Assembly (NCBI GenBank): GCA_900323505.1
Contig: OOIN01000011.1
Location: 930,001 to 994,000 of the forward strand
Source: Ustilago trichophora
Lineage: Eukaryota > Basidiomycota > Ustilaginomycetes > Ustilaginales > Ustilaginaceae
Direction of reading: 5' to 3'
Length of the DNA stretch: 64,000 nt
In this document: positions 20,622 through 30,621 of the stretch, one piece after another
Layout of the letters: each line of letters begins with the position of its first letter
Position numbering within the stretch: position 1 is the stretch's first letter
Program-made: the position numbers and the translations under genes
Notes under the pieces: model-generated
The model's database searches: none
Told to the model about the DNA's origin: nothing
Seen by the model: the letters and a program-made list of their open reading frames with translations, nothing else

Positions 20622-23600
20622 ATGACATCTCCACATGGCGGCGCTGGCGAGGCTTCGAGCGGTCGATACAACCTCGCTGACGAGCTGCTTCTTCTTCAAG
20701 ATGACCCCTACATCATCCCACAAGAGGTCGCTGTCGATGATATGAATGCTTCCGAGCAAATCTCCACTCTCGATTCAGCCATCGATGCCATCACATCTAG
20801 TCCGGACAATGTTTCCACACCAGACATCTACGACCTCATCCGATCGTACCTCAAACATTTCGCAAACCTCTGCCCCAATGCTTGCAACAAGCTTCTTGAC
20901 GTCATCGCTTCGGGCATGTCCAACGCCCTCGATGAAGCACAACGCGAATTGGACGGTGATGACCCCAATGCATACTCATCCCACGCAGAGACGCTCGAGC
21001 GATATGCCTTCCTTCTCCAGTGGCTTGTCTCCGTAGCCGAAAAGCACAGCGGCGCCAGAGCAGATAACGCAGGATCAGCAGCTGCCATCGTAGCCGCACG
21101 CGGCGGTCGTCGTGGTGCTGGTGCCAAGTCAGCCGCTGCTGCTGCTGCCGCTGCCAAGTCCGGTTCCGCCAGAGCCGATGCTTGGGCATGGTCCAACTCG
21201 ATCCCTGCCGTCCTCACTCTCATGTCCAAAGCAGCTCGTGTCCGAAGCGAGCGCATGTGGACCGTCTCTGCTGCACGCGATTCCTTCGTCTCGGGCTGTC
21301 TCTTGCGACCTGCACTTCTCCTTCAAGAAAACGAATCCTATCTCAAACTTCAGCCCATCAAGCTCGGCATCTTCAAGGTCATCTGCCAAGCCGTCAAGGC
21401 CCACGGTCAAGCTTTTAGCGCTCAGACCAGCATCATGCAGAGCTTGCAGTACTATGAACACCTTGCAGAACCCATGGCAGAGCTGCTTGCCCTCATGCGT
21501 CTCGAGTTCGACTACGAGCGTCTAGGCGAGGAGGTCCTTCGTGAAGTTGCTGCCAAAAACTTTGGCGCCATGGACACAAAGAGCCCTCGTTCCTTTGGTC
21601 GCTTCCTCGTCCGCATGGCCGAACTCAGTCCACGCAGCGTCCTCAAGCAAATCAGTCTTTTGCAGAAGCACCTCGACTCCGAATCGTACCCAATGAGGAA
21701 TGCCCTCATCGAAACTCTTGGTCTTTTGATCAAGGAGCTTGCTCTCACTGACGACTCGCTCAATGCTGATGGCGCCGACACTGGCGCTGCTGGTGACGGA
21801 CCAGCAGACGAAAACCGAGGCAGTGCCGAAGCTCGCAAAAAGCAGATCGAAACTTTCTTCGATCTTCTCATCGAGCGTTTCCTCGATCTCAACTCGTACG
21901 TCCGTTCCAAGCTCATCACCGTATGCGCTCGTCTACTCGACTTGCCCACCAAGTTCCCCAAGCAGCGCACCGAGATCACCCAAATGGTCATTCGTCATCT
22001 CGAGGACAAGAGCAGCGGTGTCCGCAAGAACGCCATCGCCCTTCTCACAAAACTCATCCTCACCCATCCCTTCGGCATGCTCCACGGCGGTGAGCTCTCG
22101 CTTCAAGAATGGCAAAGCCGATACGATCTCGTCTCCAAAGAGCTCGAAGAGACCGAGGGCTCGCTCAACCTTCCAGGGGAACAGTCTGTCGATCAACGCA
22201 GCGAGGCAGAGGCTGACGATGACGATGACGAGGACGAGGACGACGAGATGGATGAAGATGATCAAGACGAAGAGGATGACAAGCACGACGGAGACGACAC
22301 TGTCATGCAAGATGACGACGACGAAGATGAGGACGAGGATGCACCTCCACGCAAGTCCGCCAAGAAGCCTAAGGCTAAAAAGGAAAAGGCCAAACCCAAG
22401 AAGGGTCGCCGATCCGGTGTCGATCTCCAAGCCCTTGCCGCAGCACAGGCCGAGATGGAGCCTGTCGACGCTGAAAAGGTCATGCGCCTGCGTCTCACCA
22501 AGCGATACTACACCGACGCTATCGCCTTCATCACTCAGATCGAGACCGCCATGCCCAACTTGACCCTCTTGCTTGCTTCCACCAACAAGGCCGAGGTCCT
22601 CGAGAGCATGGAGTTCTTCCGTGTCGCCTACGAGTACAAGCTCTCTGGCGCTGCTGCCGGTGTCCGCAAGATGGTCCACCTCATCTGGACCAAGGACAAC
22701 GCTCTCGTCATGGAAGACGGCAGTCAGCTCAAAGGTGTTCGTTCGCGTCTCATCGAGGTCTACCGCGCCCTCTACTTTGACGCACGAGCCGATATGAGCG
22801 CCAAGGACAACGTCGCTCGTATCGCCAAAAACATGATCGAGCGCACCTTTGGCGCAACTCTCGCCGAGCTCACCTCCCTCGAGGAGATGCTCAAGACCAT
22901 GCAGATCGAGAACCTCGTCCACCCCGAAGTTGTCAACAAGCTCTGGGCCGTCTACTCGGCTCCTCGTGCCATCTCGGCGGCTCAGCGACGAGGTGCCATC
23001 ATTGTGCTCGGAATGCTCGCCACAGCTCGTCGCGAGATCATCTCGGAACAGATCGACGTCTTGTTGCGAGTGGGTCTCGGACCACTCGGCGCTCGCGATG
23101 TGGTGCTCGCCAAGTACACATGTGTTGCTTTGCAGCGACTCGGTGGAAGCGTCAAGAAGGTCAAAGGTGCCCTCAGTGACGAGAGTGTCCGCTACCCGAT
23201 GACTCATCCCTTGTTCGGCCGTCTCCGTGCTGCCATCCAGATGTCTGGCGATGTTCTCAAGGGTAACAGCCGTGGCGAGTGGTTCAGCTTGGCCGAGAAC
23301 GCCATCAACACTATCTACCTGCTCGGAGAGCAGCCAGATGCCCTTTGCACCGACATCATTCGTAGCATGACCTCGCGCGTGTTTGGCGGTAAAGCACCGA
23401 CCCAGTCGCAGTCCTCGGACCGCGAGGATGCCGCCGACGATGCAGCGAGCGACGTATCAATGCCTGATGCCAAGGATGCCGCTTCGAGCTCAGATGCACC
23501 TGTGATGGGCGACGCGTTGCAGCTTGCGCAACTCTTGTTCATCGTTGGTCACGTTGCACTCAAGCACATCGTCTACCTCGAACTCGTCGAGCGAGAGTAC

Positions 23601-24869
23601 AAGCGACGCAAGGCTGAAGCTGACAAGGAGAAGGCTGTCGCGAAAGCAGTCTCCGAGGGAAAGGCTAGCCGAGCTGCTGCTGCCGCTGCTGCGGTAGAGG
23701 AGCTCGACCAGGTCGCTGGTAATGCTGAGGACGAGATCGGTGAAGTCATTGCAAGCGTCCGTGAGAAGGAGTTGCTGTACGGCAGTCGCAGCGTCCTTGC
23801 CATGTTCGGACCCATCATCACTCACATCTGCAGCAGCCCCAAGTTGTACCCCAACGAGCTTGTGCGCCGGGCAGCGGTGCTGACGCTCTGCAAGTTCATG
23901 TGCGTCTCTTCCACGTTCTGCGAAGCGAACCTCGCTTTGCTGCTCCACATTCTCACTACCTCAAAGGATGCCGTCATCCGCAGCAACGTCGTCATCGCAC
24001 TCGGCGACATTGCTGTCTGCTTCGGTTCGCTCGTCGACGAGAACTCGGATCGTCTCTACGCTGGTCTGGGCGATCCTGATCTGTCGGTCAAGAAGCACAC
24101 CCTCATGGTACTCACGCACTTGATCCTCAACGGTATGATCAAGGTCAAGGGTCAACTCGGAGAGATGGCCAAGTGTCTCGAAGACGAAGAACCTCGCGTA
24201 TCTGATCTCGCCAAGCTCTTCTTCTCCGAACTGGCGACCAAGGAGAATGCAGTCTACAACAACTTGCCCGACATCATCTCGCATCTGTCCATCGGCAAGC
24301 ACGCAGTCGATGAAGAGACCTTCGCCCGCACCATGAAGTTCATCTTTACCTTTATCGACAAGGAGAAGCAAGCCGAAAACGTCGTCGAGAAGCTCTGTCA
24401 GCGCTTCCGTCTCACCAACTCCGAGAGGCAGTGGCGCGACATTGCCTTTTGTCTTTCTCTCTTGCCCTACAAGAGCGAGAGGTCGGTCAAGAAGCTCATC
24501 GAGGGTCTGCCGTACTACCAGGACAAGCTGTACCACGCCGAGGTGTACAAGCGCTTCCAAGAGATTCTGGCAAAGGCGAGGGCCAACAAGACTACAGCGT
24601 CGGGAGTTGGCGGTGGAAGGGGCGCCAACAGTGCTGGTGGAGCGGGAGCGTCTGGGGAAGGTGCCGGTGATTTGAGAGAGTTTGAAGAAATTCTGGCACA
24701 GGCAGCGGCAAAAGGAGAGCAGGATGAAGCGTTCGAAGGTGCAGCACAGGCGAAAGTGGCCAAGATGACAAGAGGCAAAGGTAGAGGAAAGGCGAGCAAC
24801 GCCGCTGCGACAGCGACCAAGCGCAGTACAAGAGGTAGCAGGCGCATCTCGGTCGCTAGTGAGGCGTAG
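20622..24869 (+). CDS. cnd1: Condensin complex subunit 1 (CAP-D2/Ycs4/Cnd1)
   Basis: This intronless frame codes for 1415 residues, close to the usual size of CAP-D2 proteins. These are HEAT-repeat subunits of condensin I, needed for mitotic chromosome compaction in the nucleus. The Cnd1 domain is clear near the C-terminus (about residues 1075-1240): AAVLTLCKFMCVSSTFCEAN, RSNVVIALGDIAVCFGSLV, then LYAGLGDPDLSVKKHTLMVL. HEAT-like helices fill much of the protein. An Asp/Glu-rich stretch followed by a Lys-rich block (about residues 530-605) is a disordered acidic-basic linker. The C-terminal tail is basic, with RGKGRGK-type repeats. The ATG at 20622 is the first in frame; nothing upstream looks coding. 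Confidence 0.95.
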   Translation: MTSPHGGAGEASSGRYNLADELLLLQDDPYIIPQEVAVDDMNASEQISTLDSAIDAITSSPDNVSTPDIYDLIRSYLKHFANLCPNACNKLLDVIASGMSNALDEAQRELDGDDPNAYSSHAETLERYAFLLQWLVSVAEKHSGARADNAGSAAAIVAARGGRRGAGAKSAAAAAAAAKSGSARADAWAWSNSIPAVLTLMSKAARVRSERMWTVSAARDSFVSGCLLRPALLLQENESYLKLQPIKLGIFKVICQAVKAHGQAFSAQTSIMQSLQYYEHLAEPMAELLALMRLEFDYERLGEEVLREVAAKNFGAMDTKSPRSFGRFLVRMAELSPRSVLKQISLLQKHLDSESYPMRNALIETLGLLIKELALTDDSLNADGADTGAAGDGPADENRGSAEARKKQIETFFDLLIERFLDLNSYVRSKLITVCARLLDLPTKFPKQRTEITQMVIRHLEDKSSGVRKNAIALLTKLILTHPFGMLHGGELSLQEWQSRYDLVSKELEETEGSLNLPGEQSVDQRSEAEADDDDDEDEDDEMDEDDQDEEDDKHDGDDTVMQDDDDEDEDEDAPPRKSAKKPKAKKEKAKPKKGRRSGVDLQALAAAQAEMEPVDAEKVMRLRLTKRYYTDAIAFITQIETAMPNLTLLLASTNKAEVLESMEFFRVAYEYKLSGAAAGVRKMVHLIWTKDNALVMEDGSQLKGVRSRLIEVYRALYFDARADMSAKDNVARIAKNMIERTFGATLAELTSLEEMLKTMQIENLVHPEVVNKLWAVYSAPRAISAAQRRGAIIVLGMLATARREIISEQIDVLLRVGLGPLGARDVVLAKYTCVALQRLGGSVKKVKGALSDESVRYPMTHPLFGRLRAAIQMSGDVLKGNSRGEWFSLAENAINTIYLLGEQPDALCTDIIRSMTSRVFGGKAPTQSQSSDREDAADDAASDVSMPDAKDAASSSDAPVMGDALQLAQLLFIVGHVALKHIVYLELVEREYKRRKAEADKEKAVAKAVSEGKASRAAAAAAAVEELDQVAGNAEDEIGEVIASVREKELLYGSRSVLAMFGPIITHICSSPKLYPNELVRRAAVLTLCKFMCVSSTFCEANLALLLHILTTSKDAVIRSNVVIALGDIAVCFGSLVDENSDRLYAGLGDPDLSVKKHTLMVLTHLILNGMIKVKGQLGEMAKCLEDEEPRVSDLAKLFFSELATKENAVYNNLPDIISHLSIGKHAVDEETFARTMKFIFTFIDKEKQAENVVEKLCQRFRLTNSERQWRDIAFCLSLLPYKSERSVKKLIEGLPYYQDKLYHAEVYKRFQEILAKARANKTTASGVGGGRGANSAGGAGASGEGAGDLREFEEILAQAAAKGEQDEAFEGAAQAKVAKMTRGKGRGKASNAAATATKRSTRGSRRISVASEA

Positions 24870-25435
24870 ACGCTGCTCACGCTCCACTTTTTTCGTCTCT
24901 AGCTTTGATGTGATTCGAGCATGTTTCCGTTGTAATACTACTGTAATCGGATTTTCATACTGATGTTTGTGCTTATGTGTGATGTTGAGGAAGCCAAAGA
25001 GAGCGTTGATGTGAGAGGCTAGAAGGGGGAAAGAGAAGAACGCGGGAATCGGAACTTCTTGTCACGGTGTGGAGGAAAAGTTGAGGTTAAGGGTTCACTT
25101 CGGAAATTTCCCACACTGCTCTTGCTTTCCCTCCCTCAACTATCTTGACCCCGCTCGACTCTACATCTACCTTCAGGATCAGCAATCTCTACGAACTTCC
25201 CCGCGTTTAGGGCTTGTAACTACTCGAAAGGGGGGAATCGCAAAGGAGCCTTGCTACGCGGATGTCCACTAAACTAATCCCACCTTGATCTGCACTCCTC
25301 GAAGCATTCTTACCCTGGACCAACTTTCTCCGTTCCCTCGACTCCCTTTGTCATGATCTGAAGAGCTCACATCCACGCACATCCACGCACATCCAACCCT
25401 CATAACGACTCAGCATTTGCGACCTTCTCACCATC
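24870..25435. other. Intergenic between cnd1 and Rrn11-like gene
   Basis: A short tandem of the ten-base unit ACATCCACGC lies at about 25370-25395. There is a Pyr-rich leader before the next ATG. No gene is supported. Confidence 0.6.
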
Positions 25436-27160
25436 ATGGAGCACAACTTCACCTACACCCCACCGCCATTTCTCGGCACAGGATTTCGACAAAACCACCA
25501 AATCCGTCTCCTCAAATCCAACTCCTACCCATATCACACCTCTCATCGATCCATCCTCCCTTCCTCCTCGCACGCCTCCCCCTCTCTCGGCCTGCTCACA
25601 TCTACAGCCCCATCCTTCTCGAGGACCAATCTGACTTCCCATCGGAGAAAGCATTTGCGACGATGCTACGATCTCTTGCATCTATGTATTCAGCGTCGGG
25701 AGATGCGGTTGGCAGCCAAATTCCTACGGGTAATACTAGCAGCTCACGAATGGGGCACTTCCGACGGTGAAGGTTGGAGGCTGGCACTCCTCGTACTTGC
25801 CCTGACTCGTTCGAATAGCAGCCAAGATGGGGAAGAAACGCACGTTGAAGAGGTAAACGAAGCTTCGAAGAGAAAAATCAACTTTTTACAATCCCAAGAC
25901 TTGGACTCGAGTCCCTTCTTCAAGGCTACCCACATCACTTCCACCCTCATTCACGAGTATATCGCCTGCAACCGACTCAACGATGCCATAGAGCTGCTGG
26001 AACAACGGGTCAACCTTCATCCGTATAAGGGTCGTCCAGAGTTACACGCCCTGTTGGGGATGTTGTATGTGTTTGTGGGGGTTCAGACGCTTTTGAACAA
26101 CTCTTCGGAAGAAGGAGGGGAAAGGGGAGTAAGTTTGAGACGGTTGGACAGGGCGACGAGGCAAAAGGCGAGATTGTGTTTTGAAGCGGCACTTCAGGCG
26201 GGGGAGAGTTGGGTGAGGGGAGAGGTTCAAAAGCGACAGAGGGTTTATGGGATGTTCAGGCGGGATCAGGTGGATGTGGAGGGGAGGAAGTTGGGGAGAA
26301 GGGGAAAAGTGTGGGGTTTAGACCCGCTTGGGGAGGATGGGGAGGATGAATGGCCAGCTGAGGAGCATAAGGATCTAAAAAAGATCAGGAGGAAGCTCGA
26401 AAGAGGTGCGAATGCTGCCGATGATGATCACGAAGAAGAACAAGGGGAAGATGCGGAAGATGTCGAAAGTGATGCAGCAACCTCTGCATCAGGCAGCGTA
26501 TACACCGCTTCCTCCTCCTCCTCCTCCTCCTCCTCCTCCTCCTCCTCCTCCTCCTCCTCCTCCTCTTCCGAAAGCGAATCCGAACATCGAGGTCGCACAC
26601 GAACGTGCACACAATCCCCATCCGTCGAACCATCAACTCCACCCCTCCAACCCCAAGATCCCATCCCCCGACCTCACAAGGGTCCTCAAGCATGGGCTCA
26701 ACATTGGCCGGAAGTGAGTGACATCTGGACTCCCACTCCGCCTCTAGCTTGCGAGATGGCGAGACAGTTCTTGGCTTTACTTGCGCCTCCAATTGTACCA
26801 GGTGAGACGAAATTCCCCAGGAGTAGGGATAGGGATAGGGATAGGGATAGGGATAGGGATAGGGATGGTGTGGTTGATTTCGACGAAGAAGATGGCGAGG
26901 ATATGGGCATGGGAGGAGTTGTGCAGTTGACTCAGGAGGAAGCTGAGGCTCGGTTGAGAAGGATTCTCTTCGAAGGGGCTGAGGATGAAGTTGAGGCAAA
27001 TACCGGTGGAGGAGAGGCTGGTATTGCAAAGGTGAAGAGGGAAAAAGGCAAAAGTGGGGATAGACAGAACAAGCAAGACAGGCGAAAGCGCAAAAGAGAG
27101 CGACACGAATCTTCTTCCAGAAGACGAGAGAAACGCCATCGTTCAGAATACCCCTTCTAA
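25436..27160 (+). CDS. Probable RNA polymerase I initiation factor, Rrn11-like
   Basis: The frame codes for 574 residues from the ATG at 25436. Residues about 64-105 match my memory of the fungal Rrn11/TAF1B-core-factor family: LLHLCIQRREMRLAAKFLRV followed by EWGTSDGEGWRLALLVL. A helical repeat-like block follows, with HEYIACNRLNDAIELLEQRV and PELHALLGMLYVFVG. These resemble TPR-type helices expected in Rrn11. If correct, it acts in the Pol I core factor at rDNA promoters. The C-terminal third is low complexity: a poly-Ser run of about 18, an Arg-Asp dipeptide run, and a basic KRKRERH/RRREKRHR tail. The fold assignment depends on one conserved block, so an alternative TPR protein remains possible. 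Confidence 0.6.
   Translation: MEHNFTYTPPPFLGTGFRQNHQIRLLKSNSYPYHTSHRSILPSSSHASPSLGLLTSTAPSFSRTNLTSHRRKHLRRCYDLLHLCIQRREMRLAAKFLRVILAAHEWGTSDGEGWRLALLVLALTRSNSSQDGEETHVEEVNEASKRKINFLQSQDLDSSPFFKATHITSTLIHEYIACNRLNDAIELLEQRVNLHPYKGRPELHALLGMLYVFVGVQTLLNNSSEEGGERGVSLRRLDRATRQKARLCFEAALQAGESWVRGEVQKRQRVYGMFRRDQVDVEGRKLGRRGKVWGLDPLGEDGEDEWPAEEHKDLKKIRRKLERGANAADDDHEEEQGEDAEDVESDAATSASGSVYTASSSSSSSSSSSSSSSSSSSSESESEHRGRTRTCTQSPSVEPSTPPLQPQDPIPRPHKGPQAWAQHWPEVSDIWTPTPPLACEMARQFLALLAPPIVPGETKFPRSRDRDRDRDRDRDRDGVVDFDEEDGEDMGMGGVVQLTQEEAEARLRRILFEGAEDEVEANTGGGEAGIAKVKREKGKSGDRQNKQDRRKRKRERHESSSRRREKRHRSEYPF
26510..26565 (+). repeat. (TCC)n repeat coding poly-Ser
   Basis: About 18 near-perfect TCC units lie in frame inside the Rrn11-like gene and encode a Ser run. 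Confidence 0.95.
26825..26866 (+). repeat. (AGGGAT)7 hexamer repeat coding (Arg-Asp)n
   Basis: Seven perfect 6-base units lie in frame in the Rrn11-like gene and encode alternating Arg and Asp. Confidence 0.95.
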
Positions 27161-27296
27161 ACCACCTCCCTTCCCACCCACACTTTACACATCAGCAAAC
27201 AAAATCATACGCCATGTGAAAAGCATCCACATTCTCTTCCCCCCTTCCCTCCCTCTTTAACTTAATCTACACGATAACCCCTGCTCCTGCATCAAG

Positions 27297-29684
27297 TTAA
27301 GACTTTTTCGAGAGAAGCAAAGCCCGAAACCCGGCCGAGCGATGTTTTTCCCCCTCTTCACCGTCTTGTTTCTCCTGTTCGGATTGGGCTGTTTTCCAAT
27401 CTGCCAATTGGGGTAGGTTAAGCAGTTTTGCCAGGGTTGTACGGACGAATTGGACTGGGAATCGCGAAGATGTATCGAGAGGAACCAACCACTCTCTCCT
27501 TTTTTTATCGTGAAGAATTAGATGAAAGTATCCATCTTGTTGGTCTTCTGCGTTTTCAATGTTTGAGCCCGCCATGGTGACGGTTGTGGTGGTGAAATAA
27601 GTTTCGATATCGGACCGATTGCGGAGAACTTTTCGCTGTACTAGCGTCTCAAGAGCATCATCGAGTTGTTGGGCGAGATTGAATTCTGCAACAACGCTGG
27701 AAAAGAGCGCAAGCATTTGCGTTTGAAAATGCGTCATTCGACTACTCGTACGCACACGTACCAGTGTCCATTCCACCATAACATGTCCGTTTTCACTCCA
27801 CACTTGCCGAACATCAGCCTTGGTCTCTTCCATCTCGAGTTGGATCCTCCGTCTCTCTTCGTCCTCTTCTTGTTGTGAAGTGGAGCAAAGGACAGGGTGT
27901 GTGGAGGGTAGGAGATTCGACGTGTGCGTCAAGGGGGCGATGAGAAGATGACTAGCATTGTGAGGGATGTCGTTGATGCTAGGATGCGAGAATGGCCCTT
28001 TGGGGAAGACGAGGTAGGATTCGGCTCCAATGGTGACAATGAGCGATTTGGCTACGGTAGGGTTGGATAGGCAGAACCAGCAGTTTGTGGGCCCGACGGG
28101 AATCAGTTGTCGCTTTTGATGGGTCGAGAAGGTTGGTTTCGAAGGTAGACCGGGTGGGAGCGGGATGGTGGACTTTGTCCAGCCACCGCTATTTTCGTTG
28201 CTGCTGACAGTGACCACGGTGGTGGTATTCGAAGAAGCGAGTGTAAGACTGTTTGATCCAGTCGAAGCACTTGGAGCCTGTTTGGACGGACAAGCGCGAA
28301 TGAAATGCCCTTCGACATTGCAAATACGACAGACGTAACCTGGAGGCGGAACATCATTGTTGTCGTTCCCCTCGCCCCTTTGACGCTTTTGTTTCGGTTC
28401 AGAGAATCGAAAGTTCGGGCCTGCATCCATATCCATCCCTCCATTTGCTCCTTGTGCTTGCCTCTTCCCACCACCCTCTCTCGCGGAGGGTACATGGTAT
28501 GGCGACTGCGTTGCATTCCCAGGCACCGTCGCTGGCTCCCCTTTCTGCTCATCGGCAGGTGTAAGGTTCAGCGCTAGGAACCATCTCCTCTTCTTGGCAT
28601 TCGCGAACTTGGCTAGTGACACAAAGCGAGTGACGCTCTTCAACCTCTCCACTTCTCTCCTCTCCTGCGGTGTTCCCTGACCTGGTGGAGTCGGAAGGTA
28701 GGATGAGAGACTGGTGACGTACGGCGCACGTTCCCAGAAGGCACCCATTTCGAGCGTCTCTTCTGATATGCCAACGGGAAGCTCTGCTTCCGAGCTAGAG
28801 GGTCCAAGGGAGAAGTGGTACCGAGGACAAGCATGTGTTGCGAGTCTTGCGATCGCTGGGCTGCCCCACATCCTCGCTGTTCCATCTGGAAGCCCTCCTG
28901 TGGGGTCAGCAGGATTGGTCGAGGTTGAGAAGAGCGTGACGCCCGTCGGCCAGCAGTTTGTAAGCAGCAAGTCGATAGGTGGGCGAGAGGTGAGCAGAGA
29001 GAGAGCGGCGGTTTGGGCTGCTTCCTTGGCTTGTGATTGCGATGCTGATGCTCGTGCTGCTGCTAATGTTCCTGGCCTCCCACCGGCCCCAGCCAGATTT
29101 GTCGGAGTTGAAGAGGTAGAGGCGGAGGGAAGGCGGAAAGATGGGTGTGCGAGCAAACGATGGATGGTGGAAGGGGTGATATGTACCACTGCCTCGTCGG
29201 CCGAACGCTGCTCTGAAGTCTCGAACCATTCTTCCGGGTCAAATTCTTTCCCAGCTCCCTCGGCCGCTGCATAGTGCTTGGCATCCCAGATCCCACCCAC
29301 GAATGCCACTCTGAATCCAGAGGATGTGACAAAGACCCCACTTTTACCCCGAACGTAGTAAAGGTTGTCCGTCAGCTGCACCAGGCCGTCCGCTACCCCC
29401 TTGACGTTCTTCTTTGCTGCTTCCGCAACTTTCTCGGACACGAGCTGGGGCAGAGCACATGTGCCCTGATAAAAGTATGTCGGGATAGGAAGCTTGAGCG
29501 TGCCTTCCAGCAGGTCGGATTGTTGCTGCTGGAGGTGGGATTGAGTCGGATCGGGATGAAACAGGTCGCCAAGGATGAAGAGCGCTTCAAAGGGACCGTG
29601 TTTAGACTGAATGGCCGAGATCTTGGAAACCAGATCCGTAAGACGGCCGCTTACCGATCCCACCACTAGGATCTTTTCCGGCAT
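27297..29684 (-). CDS. DRN1: CWF19L1/Drn1-type CwfJ-domain protein with zinc knuckle
   Basis: The gene codes for 795 residues. The N-terminal ~250 residues resemble the metallophosphoesterase-like domain of CWF19L1/Drn1 (KILVVGSVSGRL and FEALFILGDLFHP). A CCHC zinc knuckle (CRICNVEGHFIRACPSK) lies at about 450-467. The two CwfJ C-terminal domains follow: CwfJ_C_1 (GPTNCWFCLSNP, then SYLVFPKGPFSHPSIND and HLLIAPLTH, a HIT-like pattern) and CwfJ_C_2 near the end. Yeast Drn1 modulates intron-lariat debranching by Dbr1 and associates with the spliceosome. The ATG at 29682-29684 is directly followed by the conserved start of the domain. It is divergent from VMA21. Confidence 0.9.
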   Translation of the reverse strand: MPEKILVVGSVSGRLTDLVSKISAIQSKHGPFEALFILGDLFHPDPTQSHLQQQQSDLLEGTLKLPIPTYFYQGTCALPQLVSEKVAEAAKKNVKGVADGLVQLTDNLYYVRGKSGVFVTSSGFRVAFVGGIWDAKHYAAAEGAGKEFDPEEWFETSEQRSADEAVVHITPSTIHRLLAHPSFRLPSASTSSTPTNLAGAGGRPGTLAAARASASQSQAKEAAQTAALSLLTSRPPIDLLLTNCWPTGVTLFSTSTNPADPTGGLPDGTARMWGSPAIARLATHACPRYHFSLGPSSSEAELPVGISEETLEMGAFWERAPYVTSLSSYLPTPPGQGTPQERREVERLKSVTRFVSLAKFANAKKRRWFLALNLTPADEQKGEPATVPGNATQSPYHVPSAREGGGKRQAQGANGGMDMDAGPNFRFSEPKQKRQRGEGNDNNDVPPPGYVCRICNVEGHFIRACPSKQAPSASTGSNSLTLASSNTTTVVTVSSNENSGGWTKSTIPLPPGLPSKPTFSTHQKRQLIPVGPTNCWFCLSNPTVAKSLIVTIGAESYLVFPKGPFSHPSINDIPHNASHLLIAPLTHTSNLLPSTHPVLCSTSQQEEDEERRRIQLEMEETKADVRQVWSENGHVMVEWTLVRVRTSSRMTHFQTQMLALFSSVVAEFNLAQQLDDALETLVQRKVLRNRSDIETYFTTTTVTMAGSNIENAEDQQDGYFHLILHDKKRREWLVPLDTSSRFPVQFVRTTLAKLLNLPQLADWKTAQSEQEKQDGEEGEKHRSAGFRALLLSKKS

Positions 29685-29933
29685 CCTTTCTGCCTTTTCC
29701 CTTCCTTCCGAAGCTGAAAGAGATGAGAAGATATGATGGATGGAAGGAAGGAAAAGTGAGTGTCGTACCTAAATCAGAATGCTCCACTTTTTTTTTCCCC
29801 ATCTTCGGGAAATTTGCCGAATTCCGAACTTCTGTCCTAAAACACTCAACTTCTTCTTGCCAACCCCGCTTTGACCATCCCACTCCTCTCTTCAAACCCA
29901 TCTCTCCTCACTTTGTTCGGACACGCACCAAAC
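29685..29933. promoter_or_regulatory. Short bidirectional promoter (DRN1-like / VMA21)
   Basis: Only about 250 bases lie between the two divergent start codons. The core elements of both genes must sit here. It contains an 11-T run near 29790. Confidence 0.55.
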
Positions 29934-30353
29934 ATGTCAAATCTCGACGTCACTCCTTCAAGAGTAGCTCCAAGGGGCAAAGACCCCGCTCAAGGGGTCT
30001 ACTACAAATTGGCCTTTTTCAGTGTAGCCCTCTTTGCGGCTCCTCTGTCGGCGTATTACTTTGCTAAGGATCGATATTTTGCCGGTAAGCCTTGCCCCCT
30101 CCACCAGTCTCGAGCTCCATTCAAGAGAGCTAGGTGTAGATGCTGAATTGGAAAAGCCTGACTTTCTGTGGTGTCTTTGTGGGGGAATGCAGGCAACGCG
30201 ACGTATGCGGGTGGATTAGCGGCGCTTGTGGTCAACTTGGTTTTGGCCGCTTATGTCGTTGTTGCGTTTATGGAAGACGATTCTGATGTTGTGGCCGCGA
30301 AAAAACAGAGCAATAGCAGGAAGACTAAGGAGGAAGGAAAGAAGGACAGGTGA
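29934..30353 (+). CDS. VMA21: V-ATPase assembly factor Vma21 (one intron)
   Basis: Exons are 29934..30084 and 30193..30353. The intron starts GTAAGC and ends GCAG, and splicing is after codon position 1. The protein is 103 residues, the usual size for Vma21. Vma21 is an ER membrane chaperone that assembles the V0 sector of the vacuolar proton pump. Two membrane segments are visible: one ending exon 1 (LAFFSVALFAAPLSAYYFA) and one in exon 2 (GGLAALVVNLVLAAYVVVAF). The loop NATYAGG spans the splice junction. The tail is Lys-rich, fitting an ER retrieval signal, although it ends KKDR rather than the yeast KKXX-type QQ. Joining the exons restores the family pattern, so the model is firm. Confidence 0.9.
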
Positions 30354-30621
30354 TTTCATTGACTGCATCAAGCTGTAGAAAGCAGACACCCGAATCACCC
30401 CAATTGCTTACAGCTGGGACAGGCTCAGCTGGACAGTTCAATGGCAGCCACTTAGTATACCCCGATCGTAAAGTGCCCAACCCACAGAAGCAAAGCATAC
30501 ACGGCCATCATCAAAAACTCAGAAAACACAGAACCGTGATTACACACCACACAACACTGTCCAAGAACGAGGCGAGGGCGGAAAAAAAGGGTGCATCGCT
30601 CTAAGTGCAACAACGACAAAT

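Noticed and set aside
21933..23207. 424-codon minus-strand frame
   Set aside because: It is antisense to the condensin subunit; it shows hydrophobic runs that mirror the acidic stretch.
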